DNA of 45,998 bases from an uncultured Pelagibacteraceae bacterium (GTDB lineage: Bacteria; Pseudomonadota; Alphaproteobacteria; Pelagibacterales; Pelagibacteraceae), in the NCBI GenBank assembly GCA_902570915.1, contig CACGAB010000001.1, positions 124,048 through 170,045 on the forward strand, given 5' to 3'. The number at the start of each line of letters is the position of its first letter. Positions within the stretch are counted from its first letter, which is position 1. Shown piece by piece: positions 11,235 through 21,006 of the stretch. The notes beneath the pieces were generated by a model. That model did not search any database. It worked only from the letters and a program-made list of their open reading frames with translations, and had not been told where the DNA came from. Both the position numbers and the translations under genes were made by a program.

Positions 11235-11463
11235 AAAAATTTTAAAAGGTGTCGTTGTAAGTGACAAGCCAAATAAAACTATAACTGTTTTAGTTGAAAG
11301 AAAATATTCTCATCCTATTCTTAAAAAAGTAATTAAAGTGCAAAAAAAATATAATGCGCATGATGAAAACAACAAATATAAAAATGGTGATAAAGTTTCA
11401 ATAATTGAAAGTAAACCTTTTTCCAAAAATAAGAAATTTCAAGTAGTGGAGAATTTAAAATAA
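11227..11463 (+). CDS. rpsQ: 30S ribosomal protein S17
   Basis: S17 is a primary 16S rRNA-binding protein with an OB fold. The 78-residue product has the signature [19 protein letters not shown] and the central [19 protein letters not shown]. It overlaps rpmC by 8 bases and rplN by 1 base, so these three genes are probably translated in a coupled fashion. Confidence 0.97.
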   Translation: MPKKILKGVVVSDKPNKTITVLVERKYSHPILKKVIKVQKKYNAHDENNKYKNGDKVSIIESKPFSKNKKFQVVENLK

Positions 11464-11831
11464 TGATACAGGTTCAAACAGAGCTACAAGTCGCTGATAA
11501 CACAGGGGCAAAAAAAATTGAATGTATTAAAGTTTTAGGTGGCTCGAAGAGAAGGTATGCAAGCATCGGTGATACTATTGTGATTGCAGTCAAAGAAGCT
11601 ATACCAAAAGGAAAAGTTAAAAAAGGATCAGTCCACAAAGCTGTAGTTGTCAGAGTAAAAAAAGGAATTCATAGAGATGATGGCTCTAAAGTAAAATTTG
11701 ATAATAATGCTGCAGTATTAGTTGATGATAAAGGTGAACCAGTAGGAACAAGAATATTTGGTCCAGTGACAAGAGAATTGAGAAACAGAGGTCAAATGAA
11801 GATAATCTCATTAGCCCCAGAGGTACTTTAA
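11463..11831 (+). CDS. rplN: 50S ribosomal protein L14
   Basis: L14 forms intersubunit bridges and is the binding site of the silencing factor RsfS. The 122-residue product is full length and highly conserved: [20 protein letters not shown] at the start, the middle [17 protein letters not shown] segment, and [13 protein letters not shown] near the end. It overlaps both neighbours by a single base. Confidence 0.98.
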   Translation: MIQVQTELQVADNTGAKKIECIKVLGGSKRRYASIGDTIVIAVKEAIPKGKVKKGSVHKAVVVRVKKGIHRDDGSKVKFDNNAAVLVDDKGEPVGTRIFGPVTRELRNRGQMKIISLAPEVL

Positions 11832-12079
11832 TGATAAAAAAAGGTTTAAAAGTAAAAGTACTATCTGGCAAAGATAAAAATAAGGAAGGTGAAGTGATTG
11901 AAATTAATAGATCTAAAAATAGAGCCAAGGTTAAAGACATAAATATTGTTAAGAAACATGTTAAAACAACAAAAGAGAAAAAAGGTGGAATTTTTTCTAA
12001 AGAGAGTTTTATTCATATTTCAAATCTAAAATTGATTGATGATAATTTAAAAACTAAAAAGAAAGAGGCTAAAAAATAA
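11831..12079 (+). CDS. rplX: 50S ribosomal protein L24
   Basis: L24 starts 50S assembly and lies near the tunnel exit. The KOW motif is recognisable as [19 protein letters not shown]. At 82 residues it is shorter than the ~104 of E. coli, with a trimmed C-terminal half ending in a lysine-rich tail. Single-base overlaps link it to rplN and rplE. Confidence 0.95.
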   Translation: MIKKGLKVKVLSGKDKNKEGEVIEINRSKNRAKVKDINIVKKHVKTTKEKKGGIFSKESFIHISNLKLIDDNLKTKKKEAKK

Positions 12080-12633
12080 TGGTACCAAGATTAAAAGATT
12101 TATTTTTTAAAGAAATTCAACCTTCTTTAAAAACACAATTTGGTTTTAAAAACATTTATATGGGGCCAAAAATAGAGAAAATAATTCTAAATATGGGGTT
12201 AGGATTAGATGGCAATGATAACAAAATCCTTAAATCATGTGAAGAAGACTTAGCAAAAATTACAGGCCAAAAGCCAGTAGTTACAAAGTTTAAAAAATCT
12301 GTGGCAAATTTTAAAACTCGAAAAGGTTCAAATGCTGGTCTCAAGGTAACACTTAGAAAAAATAAAATGTATGAATTTTTAGATAGACTAGTGAATATTG
12401 CTTTGCCTAGGATAAAAGATTTTAGAGGGCTATCAGCAAATGGTTTTGACAAGTTTGGGAATTACACATTTGGTGTTAAAGAACATATTATCTTTCCAGA
12501 AGTTAGTTTCGATAGAGCTGATAAGGTGAGGGGGCTAGATATTGTAATTGTTATATCATCTAAGAGTAAGGAACACAGTTATGCTTTATTAGAAAAATTA
12601 AATTTTCCATTCATAAAAAAAGGAGATAATTAA
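12079..12633 (+). CDS. rplE: 50S ribosomal protein L5
   Basis: L5 binds 5S rRNA in the central protuberance and contacts the P-site tRNA. The 184-residue product has KIEKIILNMGLG near the N-terminus, TGQKPVVTKFKKSVANFK in the middle, and FDKFGNYTFGVKEHIIFPEV followed by GLDIVIVI near the end. All match the family. The gene begins by a one-base overlap with rplX, and rpsN starts 1 base after its stop. Confidence 0.97.
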   Translation: MVPRLKDLFFKEIQPSLKTQFGFKNIYMGPKIEKIILNMGLGLDGNDNKILKSCEEDLAKITGQKPVVTKFKKSVANFKTRKGSNAGLKVTLRKNKMYEFLDRLVNIALPRIKDFRGLSANGFDKFGNYTFGVKEHIIFPEVSFDRADKVRGLDIVIVISSKSKEHSYALLEKLNFPFIKKGDN

Positions 12634-12634
12634 A

Positions 12635-12940
12635 ATGGCGAAACTAAGTTCAGTAAATAAAAATAATAAAAGAATAAAACTTTCAAATAAATTTTTTAAA
12701 AAAAGAGAAAAATTAAAAAAAATTATAATGAATAAAAAACTTTCACTAGAAGAGAGATTTAAGGCTCAGCAAAAATTATCAAAATTACCAAGAAATTCTG
12801 CAAAAATAAGAGTAATGAACAGGTGTCAAATAACTGGAAGACCACATGGTGTTTATCGAAAATTAAAGATATCTAGAATTGCATTAAGACAATTAGGTTT
12901 ACAAGGAAAGATACCTGGATTAGTAAAATCAAGCTGGTAG
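12635..12940 (+). CDS. rpsN: 30S ribosomal protein S14, zinc-independent long form
   Basis: S14 is a late-assembling 30S head protein. The 101-residue product is the long type that lacks the two CxxC zinc pairs; only one cysteine is seen, in NRCQITGRPHGVYRKLKIS, the conserved C-terminal block. This form is usual for alphaproteobacteria. Ten bases containing AAGGAAT separate it from rpsH. Confidence 0.97.
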   Translation: MAKLSSVNKNNKRIKLSNKFFKKREKLKKIIMNKKLSLEERFKAQQKLSKLPRNSAKIRVMNRCQITGRPHGVYRKLKISRIALRQLGLQGKIPGLVKSSW

Positions 12941-12950
12941 AAAGGAATAT

Positions 12951-13346
12951 ATGAGTTTAAGTGACCCAATCGGAGATATGATAGCTAGAATAAAAAATGC
13001 TCAATCAAGAAATCATAAAAAAGTTAATTTACCATCATCAAATTTTAAAACTAAGATTGCTGGAATTTTAAAAAATGAGGGATTTATCAAAGATTTCAAA
13101 GTGGACTCTCAGAATAATAAATCAATTTTAACACTAGAATTAAAATATCACTCAGGAAGTCCTGTGATAAGCGCATTTGAAAGAGTATCTAAGCCAGGAA
13201 GAAGAATTTTTTCAAGTGCTGATAGTTTGCCGAAAATTAATAATGGTTTAGGAATAGCAATTGTGTCAACACCAAAAGGTGTGATGACAGACATCGATGC
13301 ACGAAAACAACGAGTTGGTGGAGAAATAATTTGTAAGGTATTTTAA
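12951..13346 (+). CDS. rpsH: 30S ribosomal protein S8
   Basis: S8 binds the central domain of 16S rRNA and in E. coli represses the spc operon. The 131-residue product begins SLSDPIGDMIARIKNAQ and ends with the family block GIAIVSTPKGVMTDIDARKQRVGGE. It is preceded by a clear ribosome-binding site, AAGGAAT, 5 bases before ATG. It overlaps rplF by a single base. Confidence 0.98.
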   Translation: MSLSDPIGDMIARIKNAQSRNHKKVNLPSSNFKTKIAGILKNEGFIKDFKVDSQNNKSILTLELKYHSGSPVISAFERVSKPGRRIFSSADSLPKINNGLGIAIVSTPKGVMTDIDARKQRVGGEIICKVF

Positions 13347-13885
13347 TGTCTAAGATAGGTAAAATAAATATTTCAATTCCAGAAAAAGTTAAAGTTGCTT
13401 TAGCAGGTAGTATTTTAAACATTGAGGGTCCATTAGGAAAATCTTCTCTTAATATTGATTTAGATATTTTCTCTTTAGATATTAAAGAGGGTAAAGAAAT
13501 TTCTATTAAACCAAAAAAAATAGATCAAAATATTAAAAGGTTGTGGGGAATGAATAGAAGTTTGATAAATAATGCTGTCATTGGATCAAGTAAAGGATAT
13601 GAAAAAGTTCTAGAATTAGTGGGTGTTGGTTATAGGGCGTCGCTAAAAGGTAATCAGTTAAATTTACAACTTGGTTACAGTCATGATATAAATTTTGATA
13701 TACCTGAAGGAATTAAAATTTCTGTTGAGAAGCAAACGACTTTAAAAATATTAGGAGCTGACAAACAACAAGTTGGATCTGTAGCCTCAAAACTTAAAAC
13801 ATTACGCAAAATTGAACCATATAAAGGAAAAGGAGTTAGGGAGAAAGGTCAATATGTTCTTAAGAAAGAGGGTAAAAAGAAATAA
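13346..13885 (+). CDS. rplF: 50S ribosomal protein L6
   Basis: L6 sits near the factor-binding site at the base of the L7/L12 stalk. The 179-residue product has two related alpha/beta domains and ends with the signature [22 protein letters not shown], containing YKGKG, typical for L6. [18 protein letters not shown] marks the domain boundary. Both ends overlap neighbours by one base. Confidence 0.98.
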   Translation: MSKIGKINISIPEKVKVALAGSILNIEGPLGKSSLNIDLDIFSLDIKEGKEISIKPKKIDQNIKRLWGMNRSLINNAVIGSSKGYEKVLELVGVGYRASLKGNQLNLQLGYSHDINFDIPEGIKISVEKQTTLKILGADKQQVGSVASKLKTLRKIEPYKGKGVREKGQYVLKKEGKKK

Positions 13886-14241
13886 TGAAACTTACAAAAG
13901 ATATTAGAAGAAAATTTAGAGTAGGAAATAAATTAAAGCAGGTTGCTAAAAAAGATAGATACAGATTAAGTATATCTAGATCTTCAAAAAATATATCTGC
14001 TCAGATAATTGATGTTGATAAAAATATAACCCTGCTATCTGCATCATCTGTAGAAAAAGATCTTAGATCAGAAAAAAAAATTTCCAAAACCGAATTATCT
14101 AAGATTGTTGCGGAAAAATTAGCTAAAAAAGCAATGGAAAAGAAAATTTCAAAAATTTATTTTGATAGGGGTTTGTATAAATATCACGGGAGAGTTAAAG
14201 TTTTTGCAGAAACACTTAGAAAAAATGGAATGGAGTTTTAA
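13885..14241 (+). CDS. rplR: 50S ribosomal protein L18
   Basis: L18 binds 5S rRNA together with L5 and L25. The 118-residue product contains [19 protein letters not shown] at the beginning of the fold and [20 protein letters not shown] at the end, the best-conserved family stretch. The N-terminus is basic as expected. rpsE follows after 2 bases. Confidence 0.97.
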   Translation: MKLTKDIRRKFRVGNKLKQVAKKDRYRLSISRSSKNISAQIIDVDKNITLLSASSVEKDLRSEKKISKTELSKIVAEKLAKKAMEKKISKIYFDRGLYKYHGRVKVFAETLRKNGMEF

Positions 14242-14243
14242 TA

Positions 14244-14759
14244 ATGGAACATTTAAAAAATAAAAAAACAGACGATATTTTAGAAAAATTAGTTCATATA
14301 AACAGAATTACAAAAGTTGTTAAAGGTGGAAGAAGATTTGGTTTCTCAGCATTAGTTGTTGTGGGCAATCAATCGGGTAAAATTGGCATTGCACATGCTA
14401 AAGCTAAACAAGTTCCTGATGCAATTAAAAAAGCTAATGAGATTGCAAGAAGAAAGCTAGTACATGTTCCTTTAAGAGAGGGAAGAACTATTCATCATGA
14501 TGTTAAAGCTAAAGATGGATCAGGAAGAATAGTTTTAAGAGCAGCATCAAAAGGCACAGGTATAATAGCTGGAGGACCTGTAAGAGCTGTTTGTGAAGTT
14601 TTGGGTGTTAAAGATATAGTTGCAAAATCTATGGGAACTTCTAACGCACATAATGTGATAAGGGCTACAATGAAAGCTTTATTGAAACAAAATTCTCCGA
14701 AACAAATTTCCAACATAAGAAATAAAAAAATTTCTGAAATTATTGAGAAAAGAGGATAA
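14244..14759 (+). CDS. rpsE: 30S ribosomal protein S5
   Basis: S5 contributes to decoding fidelity and the mRNA entry channel. The 171-residue product has the double-stranded-RNA-binding-like N-terminal domain ([35 protein letters not shown]) and the C-terminal domain with [19 protein letters not shown] and [13 protein letters not shown]. The stop overlaps the ATG of rplO (TAATG), so the rpmD gene that normally lies between them is absent. Confidence 0.98.
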   Translation: MEHLKNKKTDDILEKLVHINRITKVVKGGRRFGFSALVVVGNQSGKIGIAHAKAKQVPDAIKKANEIARRKLVHVPLREGRTIHHDVKAKDGSGRIVLRAASKGTGIIAGGPVRAVCEVLGVKDIVAKSMGTSNAHNVIRATMKALLKQNSPKQISNIRNKKISEIIEKRG

Positions 14760-15211
14760 TGATAACTTTAAATAATAGATCCAAAATTAATAAGAAGAAA
14801 ATTAGAGTTGGCAGAGGAATAGGATCTGGCAAAGGTAAAACAGCAGGACGAGGTGTTAAAGGTCAAAAATCAAGATCTGGCGTATCTATAAAAAGTTTTG
14901 AAGGTGGTCAGATGCCTTTATATAGAAGATTGCCGAAGAGAGGATTCAATCCAATTGTAAAAAAAAATATTGCGATATTAAATTTAGAAAAAATCCAATC
15001 CTTTATTGACAAGAAGAGTATCAAGACCTCGGAAGTTTTAAATTCAAATTTATTAAAGAAATTAAGTTTGATTAATAAAAAATCAGTTAAATTAAAGATT
15101 TTGGGGTCAGGCCAGATAAAAGACAAAATAAATATTGAAGCAGATTTAGCCTCTAAATCAGCAATTGATAAGCTTGAAAAAATAGGTGGATCTATTCAAA
15201 TTAAAAAATAG
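14759..15211 (+). CDS. rplO: 50S ribosomal protein L15
   Basis: L15 is a 50S assembly protein with a long rRNA-penetrating tail. The 150-residue product carries the glycine- and lysine-rich [21 protein letters not shown] region and [17 protein letters not shown], both characteristic. It starts inside the rpsE stop codon. secY begins 8 bases downstream, the standard spc-operon order. Confidence 0.97.
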   Translation: MITLNNRSKINKKKIRVGRGIGSGKGKTAGRGVKGQKSRSGVSIKSFEGGQMPLYRRLPKRGFNPIVKKNIAILNLEKIQSFIDKKSIKTSEVLNSNLLKKLSLINKKSVKLKILGSGQIKDKINIEADLASKSAIDKLEKIGGSIQIKK

Positions 15212-15219
15212 TAAAATCC

Positions 15220-16500
15220 ATGAGTGTCTCATCTTCTAGTAACGACTTAAGAAATAGAATATTTTTTACTTTAGCCCTACTTTCTGTGTATAGGTTTGGA
15301 ACTTTTGTTCCATTACCCGGTATAGATCCCGAACAATTAAAAATACTGATGGAGGGTAATCAAAAAGGTTTATTAGGTATGTTTAATGTGTTTGCAGGTG
15401 GAGCTGTAAGTAGAATGGCAATTTTTGCTTTAGGTATTATGCCTTATATTTCCTCGTCTATTATAGTTCAATTACTAACCGGTGTGTCTGATTATTTTAA
15501 AAATTTAAAATCTCAAGGAGAAACTGGAAGATCTAAAATTACTCAAATTACTCGTTATGGCACAGTGTTATTGGCAACATTACAAGGTTATGGACTTGCA
15601 GTTGGTTTAGAGTCTTCAGCGAATTTAGTCATTAATCCAGGGGCTTTTTTTAAGATTTCAACTGTTACAACTATTGTTGCAGGTACAATCTTCTTAATGT
15701 GGTTAGGTGAACAGATTACTCAAAGAGGTATAGGAAACGGAATTTCTTTAATAATTTTTGCTGGCATCGTTGCAGAGATACCAAGGGCATTAGTAACAAC
15801 TATTGAACTTGGAAGAACAGGAGCTATTTCAACAGTTATGATTTTAGCAATATTCATACTGCTTATAATAACAATTCTTTTTATAGTTTTTATGGAAAGA
15901 GCCTTAAGGAAAATACTCATAAATTATCCCAAACGCCAAATGGGTAATAAAATGTATGGTGGTGAGTCATCACATTTGCCTTTAAAGATTAACCAAGCGG
16001 GTGTTATTCCTGCAATTTTTGCCTCAGCTTTATTGTTGCTACCTGTAACATTTTCAAATTTTAATTTTTCAGAGAGTGAAATGTTTTTAAATTTAAGTTC
16101 TTATTTTACACAAGGTCAGCCCCTTTATATGTTATTATATGCTTCAGGAATAATATTTTTTACTTTTTTTTATACATCAATTACATTCAATCCAACCGAG
16201 ACTGCAGACAACTTGAGAAAATATGGAGGGTTTATTCCAGGAATTAGACCTGGTGAGAGCACTGCTATCTATATAGAAAATATACTCACAAAATTAACTA
16301 CTATTGGTGCTTTATATTTAACATTAGTTTGCTTAATGCCAGAATTCTTAATAGCAAAATATCCAATACCATTTTATCTAGGTGGTACTTCAATTTTGAT
16401 TGTTGTGGTTGTTGCCATAGATACTGTAACGCAAATTCAAACTAGATTGATGAGCTCTCAGTACGAGCAACTTATTAAAAAAACTAAACTTGGTAAGTAA
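15220..16500 (+). CDS. secY: protein translocase subunit SecY
   Basis: SecY is the channel-forming subunit of the SecYEG translocon in the inner membrane. The 426-residue protein shows about ten hydrophobic segments and the family signatures FGTFVPLPGIDP (plug-side N-terminus), IFALGIMPYISSSIIVQLL (TM2) and NPTETADNLRKYGGFIPGIRPG (the long C-terminal cytoplasmic loop). It has near-typical length. adk follows with no spacer. Confidence 0.97.
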   Translation: MSVSSSSNDLRNRIFFTLALLSVYRFGTFVPLPGIDPEQLKILMEGNQKGLLGMFNVFAGGAVSRMAIFALGIMPYISSSIIVQLLTGVSDYFKNLKSQGETGRSKITQITRYGTVLLATLQGYGLAVGLESSANLVINPGAFFKISTVTTIVAGTIFLMWLGEQITQRGIGNGISLIIFAGIVAEIPRALVTTIELGRTGAISTVMILAIFILLIITILFIVFMERALRKILINYPKRQMGNKMYGGESSHLPLKINQAGVIPAIFASALLLLPVTFSNFNFSESEMFLNLSSYFTQGQPLYMLLYASGIIFFTFFYTSITFNPTETADNLRKYGGFIPGIRPGESTAIYIENILTKLTTIGALYLTLVCLMPEFLIAKYPIPFYLGGTSILIVVVVAIDTVTQIQTRLMSSQYEQLIKKTKLGK

Positions 16501-17064
16501 GTGAATATCATTTTGTTTGGCCCACCTGGTGCTGGAAAAGGAACACAAGCTAAATATTTAGTAAAAAAATTAAATGGTTTTCAGATATCAACCGGTGATA
16601 TTTTGAGGGATGAAATTAAAAAAGACACCGAGATTGGAAAAAAAATAATTGATATTATGAATGATGGAAAATTTGTGAGTGATGAAATTGTTAATAATCT
16701 TATAAAAGATATTGTTTATGATCCTAAAAAAAAAAATCGACTTATTTTTGATGGATATCCTCGTTCGTTAAGTCAGGCAAAAAATCTTAACTCCCTATTG
16801 AAAAACTCTAATCAAGAAATTGGTTTAATTTTTTTCCTTAATGTGAATAAAGAGATTATTATAAGAAGAATTAAAAAAAGAAAAATTGAAGAAGAGAGAT
16901 CTGATGACGATTTGGAAACCATAATTAAAAGATATGATACATACATGAAAACAACAAAACCTGTTTTAGATTTTTATTCAAAAAATTCAAATTTTCATGA
17001 AATCGATGGTGCACTAAAAATTGATCAAATAACCAATAAAATCAACAATTTTATTAATGTTTAA
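16501..17064 (+). CDS. adk: adenylate kinase, short-LID form
   Basis: Adenylate kinase interconverts AMP + ATP and 2 ADP in the cytoplasm. The P-loop GPPGAGKGT spans residues 7-15, followed by the AMP-site FDGYPRSLSQA and a C-terminal RYDTYMKTTKPVLDFY helix. At 187 residues it is the short variant: the ~27-residue LID insertion of E. coli Adk is replaced by a few residues (KIEEERSDDD). The start is GTG, directly abutting the secY TAA; no ATG fits before the P-loop. Its place between secY and rpsM is common in alphaproteobacteria. Confidence 0.96.
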   Translation: MNIILFGPPGAGKGTQAKYLVKKLNGFQISTGDILRDEIKKDTEIGKKIIDIMNDGKFVSDEIVNNLIKDIVYDPKKKNRLIFDGYPRSLSQAKNLNSLLKNSNQEIGLIFFLNVNKEIIIRRIKKRKIEEERSDDDLETIIKRYDTYMKTTKPVLDFYSKNSNFHEIDGALKIDQITNKINNFINV

Positions 17065-17068
17065 GTCG

Positions 17069-17096
17069 TTGACTTTAAAAGATCTTCTTATATAAA
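17069..17096 (+). promoter_or_regulatory. candidate promoter for rpsM-rpsK-rpoA-rplQ
   Basis: TTGACT (17069-17074) is followed after 16 bases by TATAAA (17091-17096), within the 54-base gap between adk and rpsM. The ATG at 17119 would lie about 16 bases after the predicted start. This is one of the better promoter matches in the window and would let the alpha operon be transcribed apart from the long upstream ribosomal unit. Motif evidence only. Confidence 0.5.
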
Positions 17097-17118
17097 GGCT
17101 ACAATTTATCTCAAAATT

Positions 17119-17502
17119 ATGGCTCGTATAGCAGGTATTAATATTCCGCAAAATAAACTAGTTCATATTGGACTAACCTACATTTATGGAATTGGTGACA
17201 AACATTCAAAACAAATTTGTGACGCTCTTAAATTACCTAAAGAAAAAAGAGTCAATCAACTCACTGATGATGAGATTTTAAAAATTAGAGAATATATAGA
17301 TCAAAATTTTAAAGTAGAAGGAGATCTAAGAAGAGATTATTCTTTAAGCATTAAAAGATTGATTGATTTAGCTTGTTATAGAGGTTCAAGACATAGGAAA
17401 AAATTACCAGTCAGAGGTCAAAGAACTAGATGTAATTCGAGAACAAGAAAAGGTAAAGCAATCGCGATTGCTGGAAAAAAATTAACACCACTAAAAAAAT
17501 AA
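17119..17502 (+). CDS. rpsM: 30S ribosomal protein S13
   Basis: S13 bridges the 30S head to the 50S subunit. The 127-residue product starts [25 protein letters not shown] and contains [26 protein letters not shown], the conserved C-terminal block. It heads the alpha operon and has its own promoter-like sequence. The rpmJ and infA genes found here in some bacteria are not present, which is ordinary for alphaproteobacteria. Confidence 0.98.
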   Translation: MARIAGINIPQNKLVHIGLTYIYGIGDKHSKQICDALKLPKEKRVNQLTDDEILKIREYIDQNFKVEGDLRRDYSLSIKRLIDLACYRGSRHRKKLPVRGQRTRCNSRTRKGKAIAIAGKKLTPLKK

Positions 17503-17503
17503 T

Positions 17504-17953
17504 ATGGTTAAATTAGATAAAGTTGAAAATAAAAAAAAAGAAAACGATAAACCCATAAAAAAAGTTTTAAAAAGTTCTTATTCAAAAAAGAAAAAAACTA
17601 AGAAAAACATTTTAAATGGAATTGCTTATGTTCAATCTACATTTAATAATACAATAATCTCTATCGCAGACACTAATGGCAATGTTGTGTCTTGGGCTTC
17701 AGCTGGTCAAAAAGGTTTTAAAGGTTCGAGAAAATCTACACCTTATGCTGCACAAGTAGCTGCTGATGCTGCAGCTTCTAAAGCTTTAGAGTATGGAATG
17801 AAAACATTAAATGTAGAAATTAAAGGACCGGGTTCAGGGAGAGAAACTGCGTTAAGAGCATTACAGGCTAGAGGTTTCAAAATATTATCAATTAAAGATA
17901 CGACGCCAATGCCTCATAATGGAACAAGGCCACCAAAAAAAAGGAGAGTTTAA
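17504..17953 (+). CDS. rpsK: 30S ribosomal protein S11
   Basis: S11 lies on the 30S platform near the E site. The conserved core is visible: [40 protein letters not shown] and a C-terminal [15 protein letters not shown]. The 149-residue product is about 20 residues longer than in E. coli because of an N-terminal lysine-rich extension. The ATG at 17504 is 1 base after the rpsM stop, which supports the longer form. The stop overlaps rpoA. Confidence 0.97.
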   Translation: MVKLDKVENKKKENDKPIKKVLKSSYSKKKKTKKNILNGIAYVQSTFNNTIISIADTNGNVVSWASAGQKGFKGSRKSTPYAAQVAADAAASKALEYGMKTLNVEIKGPGSGRETALRALQARGFKILSIKDTTPMPHNGTRPPKKRRV

Positions 17954-18981
17954 TGGAGACAGAAAATGTAAATATAAAAAATTGGAAATCATTAATAAAA
18001 CCCTCAAAGTTAGACGTAAAGTTAAGCGAAGATCTTACTCATGCAAAAATTGTTGCTGAACCTTTAGAGAAAGGTTACGGGTTAACACTAGGAAATTCTT
18101 TAAGAAGAATTCTGCTATCATCTATAAGAGGTGCAGCGGTTACCTCTTTACAAATAGATGGTGTTTTACATGAATTTACATCAATTAAAGGTGTTAGAGA
18201 AGATGTGACAGATATAGTTTTAAATATTAAATCTCTTGCTTTAAAATGTAATTCTGAAGGTACAAAAAAATTGATTCTTGATGCTAAAGGTCCTGGAGAA
18301 ATAAAAGCTTCTGATATAACACCAGTCACAGATGTTGAAATTTTAAATCCTGACTTAGTTATATGTAATTTAGATGAAAATACAAACTTTCATATGGAAA
18401 TGAATGTTAATACTGGTAAAGGTTATGTGCCTGCTGAACTTAACAAACCAGAGGAGCCACCATTGGGATTAATTGCAATCGACTCTCTTTATAGTCCAGT
18501 TAAAAAAGTTTCTTATTCAGTAAGTACCGCAAGAGAAGGTAAGGCACTTGATTATGACAAACTGACTATGGAAGTTGAGACTAATGGATCTATTTCTGCA
18601 GAAGATGCTGTTGCTTATTCTGCTAGAATATTTCAAGACCAACTAAAGATGTTTGTCAATTTTGATGAACCTGTTGAAGCACCTGTTAAAGAGGTATCTT
18701 CAGAACCAGAATTTAATAAAAACTTGTTAAGAAAGGTAGATGAACTTGAATTATCAGTTAGATCAATGAACTGCTTAAAAAATGATAATATCATTTATAT
18801 AGGTGATCTTGTCCAAAAATCAGAAGGAGAAATGCTAAGAACACCTAATTTTGGAAGAAAATCTTTAAATGAAATTAAAGAGGTTTTAACTGGAATGTCT
18901 TTATATTTAGGTATGGAAATTCCAAATTGGCCTCCAGATAATATAGCAGAAATGTCTAAAAAATTGGAGGAAGCTATTTAA
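17953..18981 (+). CDS. rpoA: DNA-directed RNA polymerase alpha subunit
   Basis: The alpha dimer scaffolds RNA polymerase, and its C-terminal domain contacts UP elements and activators. The 342-residue product has the N-terminal domain with [20 protein letters not shown] and the CTD with [17 protein letters not shown], which includes the arginine equivalent to E. coli Arg265, and the helix [15 protein letters not shown]. The two domains are joined by a linker near residues 235-255. It overlaps rpsK and rplQ by one base each. Confidence 0.98.
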   Translation: METENVNIKNWKSLIKPSKLDVKLSEDLTHAKIVAEPLEKGYGLTLGNSLRRILLSSIRGAAVTSLQIDGVLHEFTSIKGVREDVTDIVLNIKSLALKCNSEGTKKLILDAKGPGEIKASDITPVTDVEILNPDLVICNLDENTNFHMEMNVNTGKGYVPAELNKPEEPPLGLIAIDSLYSPVKKVSYSVSTAREGKALDYDKLTMEVETNGSISAEDAVAYSARIFQDQLKMFVNFDEPVEAPVKEVSSEPEFNKNLLRKVDELELSVRSMNCLKNDNIIYIGDLVQKSEGEMLRTPNFGRKSLNEIKEVLTGMSLYLGMEIPNWPPDNIAEMSKKLEEAI

Positions 18982-19424
18982 TGAGACACAGCTTTGCTAA
19001 TAAGAAATTAAATAGAACTTCAGAGCATAGAAAAGCATTACTTAAGAATATGCTGAATTCTTTAATTAAATATGAGCAAATCAAAACTACTTTACCTAAA
19101 GCTAAATTTTTAAAACCTCAAGCAGACAAAATTATAACTTTAGGAAAAAAAAATAACTTAACATCTACTAAAAACTTAATTTCACAGCTTCAAGACAAAA
19201 AATCAGCTAACAAAGTTACAAAAACGTTATCTAAAAGATATGAAAAAAGAAGTGGAGGCTACACAAGAATAATTAAAGCCGGGTTTAGATATGGTGATAA
19301 TGCTCCAATGGCTATAATTGAGTTCGTGGATAGAAATGTTGAAGCTAAAAGAGTTGATAAAAAAAAAGATCGATCTGAAAATACAGAGAATAAAGACAGT
19401 AAAAAAGAAGCTGTAAGTAAGTAA
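18981..19424 (+). CDS. rplQ: 50S ribosomal protein L17
   Basis: L17 is a 50S protein close to the tunnel exit. The start [24 protein letters not shown] and the YTRIIKAGFRYGDNAPMAIIEFVD block identify the family. The 147-residue product is longer than in E. coli (127) through a charged C-terminal tail after residue ~120. It ends the ribosomal cluster; only 9 bases separate it from the pseudouridine synthase gene. Confidence 0.97.
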   Translation: MRHSFANKKLNRTSEHRKALLKNMLNSLIKYEQIKTTLPKAKFLKPQADKIITLGKKNNLTSTKNLISQLQDKKSANKVTKTLSKRYEKRSGGYTRIIKAGFRYGDNAPMAIIEFVDRNVEAKRVDKKKDRSENTENKDSKKEAVSK

Positions 19425-19433
19425 ATTTTAAGA

Positions 19434-20342
19434 ATGATAAAAAGTTTTGTTGTAGACGCAACATTTAATAATATGCGTCTGGATAGATTTTTAAGAAACA
19501 AATTAGGAAAAATACCTCAAGGTTTAATTGAAAAAAAATTACGAACTGGAAAAATTAAACTTAATAAAAAAAAAGTAAAAAGTTCTACAAAAGTTGCTTT
19601 AAATGACAAAATAGAATTATTTAATTTAGATTTTAAAGAAAAATCTAATGATAAAAAAATAAATTTCAAACCTTCTAAAATAATTATCAAGGCTAATGAA
19701 AAGTCAATAATTGAAAATAATGAGGATTTCATAGTAATTAACAAGGATTCTGGAATTTCAGTACAGGGTGGAACTAAGTCAAAAAAAAATTTAATAGATA
19801 TTTTTAAAAAAAGTAAGATATTTGAAAACACAAAACCTTACTCTGTGCACAGACTGGACAAAGATACATCAGGTGTTTTTATAATTGCCAAAAAAAGAGA
19901 AATGGCCCAACTTTTAACTTCGTTATTTAGGTTAAGAAAAATACATAAAACGTATTTAGCAATTTGTCACGGTGAATTAGAAAAAAATTCTGGCGAATTA
20001 AATGATGATTTAATTAGATATGATAATGGAAAAAAGATAGTTGAAAAAGCTAAAACAATTTTTAAGGTAATAGATAAAAACTCAGAAGCTAGCTTTCTTG
20101 AACTTAAACCAATCACTGGTAGAAAACATCAATTAAGAAAACAATTGTATAATATTGGTCATTCGATTTATGGTGATGAAAAATATAAACACATCACACT
20201 TAAAGGTATAAACAAAAAGTTAATGCTTCATTCTTATCAAATTAAATTTTTAATCAATGATCAAAAACATACCTATAAAGCTTTATTACCAAATTACTTT
20301 AAAAATTTGCTTAAATCGAAAAGACTTAACTTTTTAAATTAA
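19434..20342 (+). CDS. rluC: RluA-family 23S rRNA pseudouridine synthase (RluC-like)
   Basis: Enzymes of this family isomerise specific uridines in 23S rRNA to pseudouridine. An S4 RNA-binding domain occupies roughly residues 13-65 ([25 protein letters not shown]), followed by the catalytic domain with HRLDKDTSG, in which Asp142 should be the nucleophile. The second signature, [15 protein letters not shown], is near residue 230. The length (302) and S4 domain suit RluC, though RluD cannot be excluded without alignment. The 3' end runs 17 bases into the convergent lipB gene. Confidence 0.88.
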   Translation: MIKSFVVDATFNNMRLDRFLRNKLGKIPQGLIEKKLRTGKIKLNKKKVKSSTKVALNDKIELFNLDFKEKSNDKKINFKPSKIIIKANEKSIIENNEDFIVINKDSGISVQGGTKSKKNLIDIFKKSKIFENTKPYSVHRLDKDTSGVFIIAKKREMAQLLTSLFRLRKIHKTYLAICHGELEKNSGELNDDLIRYDNGKKIVEKAKTIFKVIDKNSEASFLELKPITGRKHQLRKQLYNIGHSIYGDEKYKHITLKGINKKLMLHSYQIKFLINDQKHTYKALLPNYFKNLLKSKRLNFLN

Positions 20343-20946
20343 TTAAAAAATTTTCTATTAGTTTATTTTCTAGTTCATCATAATTTTGATCAACGATCGT
20401 CTTTAAGTTAGTAACTCCTCTATTACTTATACCACAAGGTATTATAGAGTCGTATTTATCAAGTTTATTATTAATATTTATTGAAAAACCATGGTAAGCA
20501 ATCCATTTGCTGACTCTTACTCCGATAGCTGCAACCTTTTTAATTTCATTATTATCATCATACCAAATTCCAATATTTTTTTTGTCTGCAAAAGTCTCAA
20601 TTTTAAAAAATTTTATTGTATCAATGATTGTTTTTTCAATTATTGATATAAACTTTCTTATATCTTTGCCCCTTTTTTTTAGATCAATAATAAAATAACA
20701 AATTAGTTGCCCTGGCCCATGATAGGTAATTTTACCACCTCTATTCGTTCTAATAATTTTTATTGATTTATCTAAAATTTCATTTTCTTTAGAACTTGTA
20801 CCGGCTGTAAAAATTTCGTTATGTTCTAAAGTCCAAATTAGCTCATTAGCAGTATTCTCATTTATCTTATCAATCTTTGACTCCATAAAATTGATAGCTT
20901 CTTGGTATTTTATAGGTTTTTTTGATTTTTTAACCTCAATATTCAT
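20326..20946 (-). CDS. lipB: octanoyl-[acyl carrier protein]:protein N-octanoyltransferase
   Basis: LipB moves octanoyl groups from ACP to the lipoyl domains of 2-oxoacid dehydrogenases and GcvH, the first step of lipoate synthesis. The signatures [16 protein letters not shown] (near residue 70), [17 protein letters not shown] with the catalytic Lys137, and PCGI with the acyl-accepting Cys171 are all present. At 206 residues it is full length. It converges on and overlaps the rluC-like gene by 17 bases. lipA is not in the window. Confidence 0.94.
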   Translation of the reverse strand: MNIEVKKSKKPIKYQEAINFMESKIDKINENTANELIWTLEHNEIFTAGTSSKENEILDKSIKIIRTNRGGKITYHGPGQLICYFIIDLKKRGKDIRKFISIIEKTIIDTIKFFKIETFADKKNIGIWYDDNNEIKKVAAIGVRVSKWIAYHGFSININNKLDKYDSIIPCGISNRGVTNLKTIVDQNYDELENKLIENFLINLKS

Positions 20947-21006
20947 TTAAAAATTGTAATCTTTTGATTTTGTATTAAAAGAGCCGACATAATAATAGGT
21001 TAATTT

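Noticed and set aside
17065..17118. Missing rpmJ/infA between adk and rpsM as an anomaly
   Set aside because: Alphaproteobacteria usually carry these genes elsewhere, so their absence here is ordinary.
20947..21006. Mg-responsive leader (M-box) before mgtE
   Set aside because: The whole lipB-mgtE gap is 60 bases, too short for an M-box, and no such conserved elements are seen.
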